From Rhodospirillales bacterium BBD 1991-14 (GTDB taxonomy: Bacteria; Pseudomonadota; Alphaproteobacteria; Kiloniellales; Kiloniellaceae): 64,000 nucleotides of DNA. This document shows positions 8,420 to 15,824 of this stretch, piece by piece (the stretch's first letter is position 1; the number at the start of each line of letters is the position of its first letter). A model generated the notes under the pieces. The model did not search any database and was not told where the DNA came from. It worked only from the letters and a program-made list of their open reading frames with translations. The stretch lies in NCBI GenBank assembly GCA_001657395.1, contig LYSY01000003.1:310001-374000 (forward strand), written 5' to 3'. A program made the translations under genes and the position numbers.

Positions 8420-9224
8420 GAGCCAGGGTCTCCAGATAGGCGGTCAGCAGGCGCGCCATGTCGGCGGCCGCCGCCGTCGCGTGACGCATGGTGTGCTCGT
8501 GGGAGAGCGGCTCCGCGGAGAGGCCGGCAGCCAGATTGGTGATCATCGACAGCGCGGAGACCTTGAGGCCCAGGAGCCGCGCGACGATGACCTCCGGCAC
8601 CGTCGACATGCCGACGGCGTCGCCGCCGAGGACCTGCGCCGCGCGGATCTCCGCCGGGGTTTCGAAGTGCGGCCCGCAGAACCAGACATAGACGCCTTCC
8701 GCCAGCGGCAGGCCCAGACGCCCGGCAACGCCGGCAATGGCGGCACGGGCCGCCGGGTCGTAGGCATCGACCAGATCGACGAAGCGCTCGTTGCCGGCAA
8801 GCCCGAAGAGCGGCGAGACAGCGGCGAAGTTGATGTGGTCGCGGATCAGCATCAGGCGCCCGGGCCCGACGTCGGCGCGCAGAGAGCCAGCGGCATTGGT
8901 GAGGATGAGGCGCGCGCAGCCGAGTTCCTTCAGCGTCGCCAGGGCCAGGTTCATGCCGTCGGCCCGCCCGCTTTCGTAGTAGTGCGCCCGCCCCTGCAGC
9001 ACCGCCACCGGCAGCCCGGCGATGCGCCCGAGGATCAGGCTGCCGCCGTGCCCGGCGACCGAGGGGCGGGGAAAGCCCGGCAGATCCTGGTAGGACAGGG
9101 TCAGCGGTTCCTCCACCGCATCGGCAACAGCACCGAGCCCGGAGCCCAGCACCAGCGCCACCTTGGGCGCGACGTCGGCCTGGCGGCGGATCATGGCCGC
9201 GGTTTCGGCCGCTTCCTCGAACAT
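8409..9224 (-). CDS. punA: purine nucleoside phosphorylase (trimeric, PunA type)
   Basis: A 271-residue family 2 purine nucleoside phosphorylase. Motifs in order: LVLGSGLGAVAD (about residues 22-33), the phosphate-site GRAHYYESG (usual form GRxHxYEG), ILTNAAGSL, GPHFETPAEIRA, GMSTVPEVIVA and SMITNLAAG with the base-binding Asn. It phosphorolyses inosine and guanosine (and deoxy forms) to the base plus (deoxy)ribose-1-phosphate. I place the start at ATG 9224 because GAGG lies eight bases upstream; a longer open frame upstream overlaps cdd and is not needed. The gene is downstream of cdd (47-base gap) and overlaps deoC. Confidence 0.93.
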   Translation of the reverse strand: MFEEAAETAAMIRRQADVAPKVALVLGSGLGAVADAVEEPLTLSYQDLPGFPRPSVAGHGGSLILGRIAGLPVAVLQGRAHYYESGRADGMNLALATLKELGCARLILTNAAGSLRADVGPGRLMLIRDHINFAAVSPLFGLAGNERFVDLVDAYDPAARAAIAGVAGRLGLPLAEGVYVWFCGPHFETPAEIRAAQVLGGDAVGMSTVPEVIVARLLGLKVSALSMITNLAAGLSAEPLSHEHTMRHATAAAADMARLLTAYLETLAHDG

Positions 9225-9271
9225 CAAAGACACCTCACTGAGACGCGTTTTTTCCTGCCGGCGCTTAGCGG

Positions 9272-9664
9272 TCAGTCCAGATTGTCCGGACCGAAGGAGA
9301 GCGGCAAGAGCTCGCCCAGGGTCACCGTGCGACGCAGCCCCTCGGGCCCGCAGACGTGGATGACGAGATCGTCGCCGGCAAACTCCCGCAGGCGCTGGCG
9401 GCAACCGCCGCAGGGCGTACAGAGCCCCGCGCCGCCGCCCGCCACCGCGATCTCCACAATGCGCGTCTCCCCGGCCATGATCATGGCGGCGATGGCGCTG
9501 GTCTCGGCACACCAGCCCTGCGGGTAGGCGGCGTTCTCGACGTTGCAGCCCGAAAACACCGCACCGCTCTCAGCCCGCAACGCGGCGCCGACGGGGAAGT
9601 TCGAGTAAGGCGCGTAGGCCCGCTGCATGGCAGCGACCGCCTGGGTAACCAGATCCTCGGCCAT
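9272..9664 (-). CDS. cdd: cytidine deaminase
   Basis: A 130-residue homotetrameric-type cytidine deaminase. Zinc-site motifs are CAETSAI (about residues 52-58, with the catalytic Glu) and PCGGCRQ (about 87-93). The substrate-binding FSGCNVENAAYPQG is also present. It deaminates cytidine and deoxycytidine to the uridine forms, which the thymidine phosphorylase of this operon (deoxyuridine) can process. Only one base separates it from the upstream permease stop, so translation is probably coupled. Confidence 0.95.
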   Translation of the reverse strand: MAEDLVTQAVAAMQRAYAPYSNFPVGAALRAESGAVFSGCNVENAAYPQGWCAETSAIAAMIMAGETRIVEIAVAGGGAGLCTPCGGCRQRLREFAGDDLVIHVCGPEGLRRTVTLGELLPLSFGPDNLD

Positions 9665-9665
9665 G

Positions 9666-10640
9666 TCAGCGCTCTTTCACGTAGGGAATGCCGCTGGCCT
9701 TGGGAGCGATGGCGCGGCCGATGAAGCCGGCCAGCAGCACGACGGTCAGCACGTAGGGCAGCGCCTGGATGAGCTGCACCGGAATCGGCCCGATCACCGG
9801 CACTTCGACGCCCTGCAGCCGGATCGCCACGGCGTCCAGGAAACCGAACATCAGGCAGGCCAGCATGGCCGGCACCGGCCGCCACTTGCCGAAGATCATG
9901 GCCGCCAGGGCGATGTAGCCCTGCCCGGCCGTCATGTCGCGCACGAAGGCGGCGTTCTGGGCGATGGAGAGATAGGTGCCGGCGATGCCGCAGAGCGCGC
10001 CGCAGCACAGCATCGCCGCGTAGCGCAGGCCGCTGACCGAGATCCCCGCCGTGTCGACCGCATTGGGGTTCTCGCCCACGGCGCGCAGGCGCAGGCCGAA
10101 GCGCGTGCGGTAGACCACCCACCAGGTGAGCGGCACGATCAGGAAGGCGACGTAGACCAGCAGGTTGTGACCGCTGAGCAACTCGCTGTAGATCGGGCCG
10201 AGGACCGGCACGCCGGCCAGCGTCTCGGCGCCGGGCCAGGTGATCGGCGTGAAGCGGGCTTCGTTGGAGACCGAGGGCGTCTGCCCGCCGCGGGCGAACC
10301 AGGCGATGCCGAGGACGACGGTGAGGCCGGAGACCAGGATGTTGATGGCCACGCCGCTGACCACCTGGTTGCCGCGGTGGGTGATGCAGGCAAAGCCGTG
10401 CAGCAGGGCCAGGGCCACGGAGACGACGATACCGGCACCGAGCGCCAGCCAGGCCGAGCCGGTGACCGCCGCCATCGCGGCCGCAGCGAAGGCGGCGGCC
10501 AGCATCTTGCCTTCCAGGCCGATGTCGATGACGCCGGAACGCTCGGCGAAGAGCCCGGCCATGGCGCAGAGCACCAGCGGCGTCGCCACCCGGAAGGTGG
10601 CATCGATGGAGAGCAGCAGGTTGAAGAGCAGTCCTTCCAC
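9666..10640 (-). CDS. nucleoside ABC transporter permease 2 (BmpA-dependent type)
   Basis: A 324-residue inner-membrane permease of the branched-chain amino acid/RbsC-like superfamily, subgroup paired with BMP lipoprotein-type binding proteins (NupQ/YufQ-like). Signatures include FAERSGVIDIGLEGKMLAAAF near the N terminus and RAVGENPNAVDTAGISV in the cytoplasmic loop that meets the ATPase. About 8-9 hydrophobic helices are visible. The start is GTG at 10640, supported by AGGAGG eight bases upstream and a three-base gap from the previous stop. It forms the transmembrane pore together with the permease encoded immediately upstream. Confidence 0.9.
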   Translation of the reverse strand: MEGLLFNLLLSIDATFRVATPLVLCAMAGLFAERSGVIDIGLEGKMLAAAFAAAAMAAVTGSAWLALGAGIVVSVALALLHGFACITHRGNQVVSGVAINILVSGLTVVLGIAWFARGGQTPSVSNEARFTPITWPGAETLAGVPVLGPIYSELLSGHNLLVYVAFLIVPLTWWVVYRTRFGLRLRAVGENPNAVDTAGISVSGLRYAAMLCCGALCGIAGTYLSIAQNAAFVRDMTAGQGYIALAAMIFGKWRPVPAMLACLMFGFLDAVAIRLQGVEVPVIGPIPVQLIQALPYVLTVVLLAGFIGRAIAPKASGIPYVKER

Positions 10641-10643
10641 GGA

Positions 10644-11774
10644 TCAGCCCTCCTGCCCCGCCGGGCGCTGGAAGCCGCCGGCAATGCGCAGATAGGCCCG
10701 CTCGATGGGGCCCTTCATCATGAAGGCCAGGGCGCCGGAGAAGAGAATCACCAGACCCTGGATGGTCACCACCAGCTCGCGGGTCACCTTGGGCTCTTCG
10801 AAGGCCAGCTCCGCGCCGCCCTGGTAGAGCATGCCGAAAAGCAGGCTGGCGAGCACGATGCCCACCGGGTGGTTGCGGCCCATCAGGGAGACCGCGATGC
10901 CGGTGAAGCCGTAGCCGGCGGTGAAGTTCAGCAGCAGGCGGTGATGGACGCCCATCACCTCGTTGATGCCGACGAAGCCGGCCAGCGCGCCGGAGACCGC
11001 CATCGCCAGCATGATGACGCGGCGCGGGTCGATGCCGGCATAGATCGCCGCCGTCTCGTTGGCGCCGACCGTGCGGATCTGGTAGCCCCAGCGGGTGCGC
11101 CAGATGAAGGCCCAGACCAGGACGCAGCAGATCGCCGCCCAGACGACGGAGAGGTTCAGCGGCGAGGGCGTGACCTGCATGCCGAACCAGCCGAAGACCT
11201 CGTGCATGAACGGCAGTTGGCCGGAGGGCGCGAACTCGCGGCTCTCCGGCGACATGGAGCCCGGCTGGATGAGGATGTTCACCATCAGGTAGACCATCAG
11301 CGCCGAGGCGATGAAGTTGAACATGATGGTGGTGATGACGATGTGGCTGCCGCGGTAAGCCTGCAGGTAAGCAGGGATCGCCGCCCAGCCGGCGCCGAAG
11401 GCGGCGGCCAGCAGGATCGAAAGCGGCAGGATCAGCGCGAACGGCAGGGTCGAGTCGACCAGCAGGATGCCGAGGCCGACGCCCAGGCCACCGATGTAGG
11501 CCTGGCCCTCGCCGCCGATGTTGAACAGCCCGGCGTGAAAGGCGACCGCCACCGCCAACCCGGTGAAGACGAAGTTGGTGGTGTAGTAGAGCGTATAGCC
11601 GATCGCCTCGTCGTAGCCGAAGGCGCCGAAGAGAATGATCTCAACCGCGGCGAAGGGGTCGACGTCGATGGTCCAGAGAATGATGCCGGAGACGAAGAAG
11701 GCCAGCGCGATGTTGACCAGCGGGATGAGCCCGATGTCGACCCAGCGGGGAACGCTGCCCGGTGCCGCGCTCAT
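10644..11774 (-). CDS. nucleoside ABC transporter permease 1 (BmpA-dependent type)
   Basis: A 376-residue inner-membrane permease, the partner of the next gene (NupP/YufP-like). Visible landmarks are the AFHAGLFNIGGEGQAYIGG segment (about residues 77-96) and the coupling-loop motif RTVGANETAAIYAGIDPRRV (about 245). Multiple hydrophobic helices run to a C-terminal LAFMMKGPIERAYLRI. The ATG at 11774 overlaps the ATPase stop by four bases (ATGA). With the downstream permease it should form the heterodimeric pore of a nucleoside importer. Confidence 0.9.
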   Translation of the reverse strand: MSAAPGSVPRWVDIGLIPLVNIALAFFVSGIILWTIDVDPFAAVEIILFGAFGYDEAIGYTLYYTTNFVFTGLAVAVAFHAGLFNIGGEGQAYIGGLGVGLGILLVDSTLPFALILPLSILLAAAFGAGWAAIPAYLQAYRGSHIVITTIMFNFIASALMVYLMVNILIQPGSMSPESREFAPSGQLPFMHEVFGWFGMQVTPSPLNLSVVWAAICCVLVWAFIWRTRWGYQIRTVGANETAAIYAGIDPRRVIMLAMAVSGALAGFVGINEVMGVHHRLLLNFTAGYGFTGIAVSLMGRNHPVGIVLASLLFGMLYQGGAELAFEEPKVTRELVVTIQGLVILFSGALAFMMKGPIERAYLRIAGGFQRPAGQEG

Positions 11775-13426
11775 GCGCCCGGCACCTCTGGCGCGGCGGC
11801 TGCTGGCTGCGCCTCTTCGCCCCGCTCCGGCGCTGCGTTGGCCATCATCAGGCCGAGCAGGCGCTCGTTGGCTTCGTAGGCCGGCAGCTCGCCGACGATG
11901 CGCCCTTCGAACATCACGACGATGCGGTCGCTCAGCGACATGATCTCCTCCAGTTCCACGGAGACCAGCAGCACCGCGGAGCCCGAGTCGCGCATGGCGA
12001 TGATGTTGCGGTGAATGAACTCGATGGCGCCGATGTCGACCCCGCGGGTCGGCTGGCCAACCAGCAGCAGGCGCGGCCCGCGCGAGATCTCCCGCGCCAG
12101 GATCAGCTTCTGCTGATTGCCGCCGGAGAAGTTGGCGGTCTTCAGCCTGGCGTTCTGCGGCCGCACGTCGAACTCCGCCATCTTCCGGGCGCAGTCCTCG
12201 TGGATCACCTCCTGGTTCATGAGTACGCGCCCGTTGTAGGCGGGATCGTTGTGATAGCCGAGGATGGCCGATTCCTCGGCGGCGAAGGTGCGCACGAGGC
12301 CGCTGCGCAGCCGGTCCTCCGGCACGTGGGCCACCTTGAGGTCCCGCATCGTGGCCGGGTCGAGCGGATGGTCGGCTGAGAAGGTCTGCCCCATCATGGT
12401 GAAGCGGCCGGAATTGATCGGGCGGATGCCGGAGAGCAGGTCCAGAAGCTCGCTCTGACCGTTGCCGGAAACGCCGGCGATGCCGACGATCTCCCCGGCG
12501 CGCACCGAGAAGCTGACGTTGTCGACCCGCTTCACACCGACGCGGTCCACGAAGGTCAGGCTCTCCAGCGCCAGAACGGTCTCGCCGGCCTGGGGTGCCG
12601 CCTTGTCGACCCGCAGCAGCACCTTGCGTCCGACCATCAGCTCGGCCAGTTCCTCTTTGCTGGTCTCGCCGGTCCTGCGGTGGGCGATCATCTCGCCGCC
12701 GCGCATAACGGAGACATGGTCCGTGACCGCCATGATCTCCTGCAGCTTGTGGGTGATCAGAACGATGGTCACCCCCTGCTGGCGCAGGGAATCGAGAATG
12801 CGAAAAAGCTGGTCGGTTTCCTGCGGCGTGAGCACGCCCGTCGGCTCGTCGAGGATCAGGATGTCGGCGCCGCGGTAGAGCGCCTTCAGGATCTCGACGC
12901 GCTGCTGCTGGCCCACCGGCAGGTCGCCGGCCAGGGCGTCCGCGTCGACCTCAAGATCGTAGTCCCGTTCCAGGCGTTCCAGTTCGGCGCGCGCGGCAGC
13001 GACGCTGGAGGTCAGGATCGCGCCGGATTCCGCGCCCAGCATGATGTTCTCAACGACGGACATGTTGTCGACCAGCATGAAGTGCTGGTGGACCATGCCG
13101 ATCCCGGCGGCGATGGCATCGTTGGAAGAGCGGATCCGCGTCGGCACACCCGCAATGAGGATCTCGCCGCTGTCGGCTTCGTAGAAGCCGTAGAGGATGC
13201 TCATCAGGGTCGACTTGCCGGCGCCGTTTTCGCCGATGATGCCGTGGATCGACCCCGGCCGGATGTTCAGCGAGACGTCCTTGTTGGCCTGAACCGGACC
13301 GAAAGCCTTGTTGATGGACCGCAGTTCGATGGCGGGTGCGGCGCCGGCGTCCCCCGGCGGGCCCGCATGCTGTTCCTGGCTTTCTTGTTGATGAGACAAG
13401 GGTCGTTCCCGGGCCGGCGGCAGCAC
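11771..13426 (-). CDS. nucleoside ABC transporter ATP-binding protein (two ATPase domains)
   Basis: About 551 residues with two fused ABC domains, as in RbsA/NupO-type importers. Domain 1 has Walker A GENGAGKST (about residue 70) and ILDEPTGVLTPQE. Domain 2 has the degenerate GVSGNGQSE Walker A and LLVGQPTRGVDIG in place of a standard Walker B, which is normal for this family. The start is uncertain: GTG 13426 is the longest option, and TTG 13399 nine codons in is equally plausible; neither has a strong ribosome site. Conserved sequence begins around APAIELRSINKAFG. Its stop overlaps the next permease start. A large intercistronic hairpin separates it from the binding-protein gene. Confidence 0.9.
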   Translation of the reverse strand: MLPPARERPLSHQQESQEQHAGPPGDAGAAPAIELRSINKAFGPVQANKDVSLNIRPGSIHGIIGENGAGKSTLMSILYGFYEADSGEILIAGVPTRIRSSNDAIAAGIGMVHQHFMLVDNMSVVENIMLGAESGAILTSSVAAARAELERLERDYDLEVDADALAGDLPVGQQQRVEILKALYRGADILILDEPTGVLTPQETDQLFRILDSLRQQGVTIVLITHKLQEIMAVTDHVSVMRGGEMIAHRRTGETSKEELAELMVGRKVLLRVDKAAPQAGETVLALESLTFVDRVGVKRVDNVSFSVRAGEIVGIAGVSGNGQSELLDLLSGIRPINSGRFTMMGQTFSADHPLDPATMRDLKVAHVPEDRLRSGLVRTFAAEESAILGYHNDPAYNGRVLMNQEVIHEDCARKMAEFDVRPQNARLKTANFSGGNQQKLILAREISRGPRLLLVGQPTRGVDIGAIEFIHRNIIAMRDSGSAVLLVSVELEEIMSLSDRIVVMFEGRIVGELPAYEANERLLGLMMANAAPERGEEAQPAAAAPEVPGA

Positions 13427-13437
13427 CCAGAAAACGC

Positions 13438-13487
13438 ACCCGAGCCACGGCAGGAAGCCGAGAGGTCAGTTCCTGCCGTGTTCGGGT
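13438..13487 (-). repeat. intercistronic stem-loop between binding-protein and ATPase genes
   Basis: A long inverted repeat: arms CACGGCAGGAA (13446-13456) and TTCCTGCCGTG (13470-13480) pair perfectly over 11 bp. They are extended outward by ACCCGA (13438-13443) against TCGGGT (13482-13487). No T-run follows, so it is unlikely to be a full terminator. In binding-protein transport operons such hairpins stabilise the upstream message or weaken read-through, giving excess binding protein. That role is inferred here from position. Confidence 0.6.
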
Positions 13488-13537
13488 CCGGACATCTGGA
13501 TCAAGCCTGGTGGATCAAGCCTGGACGACGGCTGCGC

Positions 13538-14545
13538 TTAGTAGGAGCAGCTGTTGTCGCTCATGTAGTCGTGGACGCTGAGCTTGCCGGAAACAATGTC
13601 CGCGGCCGCGGCTTCCACCTCTGCCATCATGTCCGCCGAGACCAGGTCCTTGTTGTACTCGTCAAGCGCCCAGCCCACACCCTCTTCGGCCAGGCCCAGC
13701 ACCTGGATGCCGGGTGCCCAGGAGCCGTCATGGGCGTCCTTGAACGCCTTGTAGGCCGCAACATCCACGCGCTTCAGCATAGAGGTCAGCATGGTGCCCG
13801 GCTGCAGGTGGTTCTGGTTGGAGTCGACGCCGATGGCGAACTTGCCGCTGTCCTTGGCGGTCTGATAGACGCCGACACCGGTGCCGCCGGCAGCCGCATA
13901 GATCACATCGACACCGCGGTCGAACTGGCTCTTGGCCAGCTCCGATCCGCGCGTCGGATCGTTCCAGGCGGCCGGCGTCGTCCCGGTCATGTTCTGCAGC
14001 ACCTCGGTGTTGCCGCTCACATGCTTGGCGCCCTGCTCGTAGCCGCAGGCGAACTTGCGGATCAGCGGGATGTCCATGCCGCCGACGAAGCCGACCTTGC
14101 CGGACTCCGACTTCAGCGCCGCGATCATGCCGACGAGGAAGGAGCCCTCGTGCTCCTTGAACACCACCGAACGGACGTTGGGCAGGTCGACGACGGAATC
14201 GATGATCGTAAAGCGGGTATCCGGAAACTCCTTGGCCACCTTTTCAAGGGCCGGCGCCTGGGCGAACCCGACCCCGATGATCGGGTCGGCGCCGCGCTGG
14301 GCCATGCGCCGCAGCGCCTGTTCGCGCTGGGTTTCGTTGGTGACCTCAAACTCCCGATAGGAAACGCCGGTTTCCTTCTTGAATTTCTCAACCCCGTTAA
14401 AGACGCCCTCGTTGAAGGACTTGTCGAACTTGCCGCCCATGTCGAAGACGACCGCCGGCTTGATGTCATCGGCGACCGCGGCGGTGGCCGCAAGGGAGGT
14501 CGAAACGAGCAAGGCCGCCGCCGCGGCCGTCAGAGTGCGTACCAT
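13538..14545 (-). CDS. BMP-family nucleoside-binding protein (ABC importer)
   Basis: A 335-residue exported binding protein. The N terminus MVRTLTAAAAALLVSTSLAA is a signal peptide, with likely cleavage after AVA before DDIKPAVVF. There is no lipobox cysteine, so it appears to be a soluble periplasmic protein. The BMP (PnrA/Med) family signature DMGGKFDKSFNEGVFNGVEKF follows, then GVGFAQAPALEKVAKEFPD, GGMDIPLIRKF and GVDSNQNHLQPG. PnrA-type proteins bind purine and pyrimidine nucleosides, consistent with the salvage genes downstream. GAGG is seven bases upstream of the ATG. It is the first gene of the eight-gene import-salvage operon. Confidence 0.93.
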   Translation of the reverse strand: MVRTLTAAAAALLVSTSLAATAAVADDIKPAVVFDMGGKFDKSFNEGVFNGVEKFKKETGVSYREFEVTNETQREQALRRMAQRGADPIIGVGFAQAPALEKVAKEFPDTRFTIIDSVVDLPNVRSVVFKEHEGSFLVGMIAALKSESGKVGFVGGMDIPLIRKFACGYEQGAKHVSGNTEVLQNMTGTTPAAWNDPTRGSELAKSQFDRGVDVIYAAAGGTGVGVYQTAKDSGKFAIGVDSNQNHLQPGTMLTSMLKRVDVAAYKAFKDAHDGSWAPGIQVLGLAEEGVGWALDEYNKDLVSADMMAEVEAAAADIVSGKLSVHDYMSDNSCSY

Positions 14546-14695
14546 GAAGATGCCTCGCCTGAGTTCTTGTTCTTCGCTTCATTCCGCAGTGCAAGATCCG
14601 ACCGGTAAGGCCCGGAATCCGCTGCGTCCAGGCGCCTACGCTACCATGCTCGCCCAGAAGCGCCAGTTGAAATTCGCGCGCCTTCGGGGGACGTA

Positions 14696-14745
14696 CCGGG
14701 GATCGCCCCAGGGGTCGCTCGGGAGATCGCTCCGGGGATCACTGA
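14696..14745. repeat. short imperfect direct repeats upstream of the binding-protein gene
   Basis: The segment contains several copies of a GGGGATCGCYCC-like unit (plus strand: GGGGATCGCCCC, GGAGATCGCTCC, GGGGATCACT). They lie between the upstream intrinsic terminator and the binding-protein start. Each unit is itself partly palindromic. I see no known operator consensus. Confidence 0.4.
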
Positions 14746-14775
14746 CGTGAAGCGGCGGCTGCGGAAGAAGCAGTG

Positions 14776-14816
14776 GAAAAAGAAAGCCGGGCCACCCCGA
14801 AATCGGAGAGCCCGGC
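14776..14816 (-). terminator. intrinsic terminator of the candidate leader/ncRNA
   Basis: Stem GCCGGGC (14786-14792) with GCCCGGC (14810-14816) enclosing a small CCG/CGG inner stem. On the minus strand it is followed directly by TTTCTTTTT. It lies 230 bases upstream of the nucleoside-binding-protein start on the same strand, so it either ends a separate small RNA or acts as an attenuator. Confidence 0.75.
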
Positions 14817-15107
14817 CAGTTGGCTAGGGATCTAAACCACTGTGAGGCCCAGGATGCCATGCAGGCTGCTGTTCGCACCTGCACACCGGCCTGGGACCCG
14901 GGTACCCGTACGGGCAAATCGTACGGGGGAGTTCCGGTTGGGGGGTGAACCGGATACTGACGTTCCGTTGTCGCACGACCCAGGAATTGAGGCCAAGGCT
15001 GCGGCCGGCTGCGGCGGCCAACTGACCGCCGGGACGCCGGCGAATTCCGCTTCAGGCCGCTTTGGCCGCCTGCCCTGCATCGGCGCTAACGAGTAAGACG
15101 CTAACCC
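14776..15107 (-). ncRNA. candidate structured RNA upstream of the nucleoside operon
   Basis: A gene-free stretch of about 330 bases with strong secondary-structure potential. A distant closing stem pairs 14853-14866 with 15068-15081 (11 of 14 pairs around a 3x3 internal loop). Inside it are a perfect 8-bp hairpin (14905-14912 with 14920-14927, 7-nt loop), a 7-bp hairpin (14933-14939 with 14948-14954), a bulged hairpin (14861-14882) and a 6-bp stem 14890-14895 with 14979-14984. The element CCTGGG at 14890-14895 can pair instead with CCCAGG at 14848-14853. A promoter-like sequence precedes it and an intrinsic terminator ends it on the minus strand. Small open frames here look non-coding. I could not match it to tmRNA, RNase P, SRP or a known riboswitch; 6S-like RNA is possible but the length is unusual. 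Confidence 0.45.
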
Positions 15108-15113
15108 GCCTTT

Positions 15114-15142
15114 GTTAGAGACATCTTTCCGCGGCATGACAA
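15114..15142 (-). promoter_or_regulatory. sigma70-type promoter for the candidate structured RNA
   Basis: On the minus strand TTGTCA (-35, 15142-15137) is separated by exactly 17 bases from TCTAAC (-10, 15119-15114). This predicts transcription from about 15107 into the structured region. The match is 5 of 6 and 4 of 6 to consensus. Confidence 0.5.
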
Positions 15143-15466
15143 TTCTGTCACAGGCGACGCCGCCTGCGGGCAGCCGGGATGAGAGGCCGCTGCCCGAAAG
15201 GCCCGAGAATCGGTTTTCAATTTTCGGTTGTTTTCTTATATTGTTTTTGTGGGCAAATTTTGATCACGGCCACAACCAAGGGCAGCAGTCAAATTGTCAC
15301 AAATAGATCAGATCATTCTCATACCTATGGTCCACTATGTCGAAAGTGGTTCGCGATGGAAGCTTTGCTTGCGAATGGCTGTCTCTTCTCAGGATGACCA
15401 ACGCGTCGAACAGCGACCCTTGAGCATAGCGCTCTTCGGAAGCCAACTCTTCGAAAGGCAGACTTC

Positions 15467-15676
15467 ATGATCAATCCCTTCGCAGTTCGTTACAGTGCCG
15501 GTGCCGGTTCCGCCTGGATTCAGGGAGAGCCGGCTGTCGAGGAGATGCTGCGCGATGCAGTCATCCAGGCGGTGCTGAAACGCGACGGACTGACCGAAGA
15601 GGATCTGGTCGCCGCCATCGCCCTCGGCCGCCGGCGCCTGCGCCCTGCACCGGCGGCGGACATCCGCGCCGCCTGA
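15467..15676 (+). CDS. small hypothetical protein (69 residues)
   Basis: I do not recognise this gene. It encodes a 69-residue soluble protein beginning MINPFAVRYSAGAGSAWIQ. A central helical, acidic segment (EEMLRDAVIQAVLKRDGLTEEDLVAAIALG) and a basic C-terminal end follow. Codon use fits the surrounding genes, and the frame begins after an AT-rich, promoter-like region (about 15210-15310). An AAGGCAG lies upstream of the ATG. It stands alone between the candidate RNA (divergent) and the KDG kinase gene. The remainder of 15143-15466 shows no other feature. Confidence 0.5.
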   Translation: MINPFAVRYSAGAGSAWIQGEPAVEEMLRDAVIQAVLKRDGLTEEDLVAAIALGRRRLRPAPAADIRAA

Positions 15677-15824
15677 CGGTTCCCAAGGCTGCCCGATCGA
15701 CGCAGCCCCGGGCCCGCCACGCTTGCCCCCTGCCATGTCAGCCGCTATTGCCTAGGCCGCCGGTCCCTTACGGGCATGCCCCAAAGGGACGGCAGGTCTT
15801 CAACAGCACGGCGGCGTCCTCCCC

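Noticed and set aside
9627-11879. A 750-residue open frame on the plus strand opposite the permease genes
   Set aside because: It is a composition artefact of high GC: rich in Asp, Gly, Gln and His with no domain, and antisense to two well-supported permeases.
14820-15110. The structured region as tmRNA, RNase P RNA or a cobalamin riboswitch
   Set aside because: I found no T-arm, no AANDN-type tag, no RNase P core sequence and no properly ordered B12 box. A 6S-like role remains open but unproven.
14636-15137. Several small minus-strand open frames of 65-101 residues
   Set aside because: They overlap each other in different frames, have no ribosome sites or family resemblance, and coincide with strong RNA structure; a non-coding RNA explains the region better.
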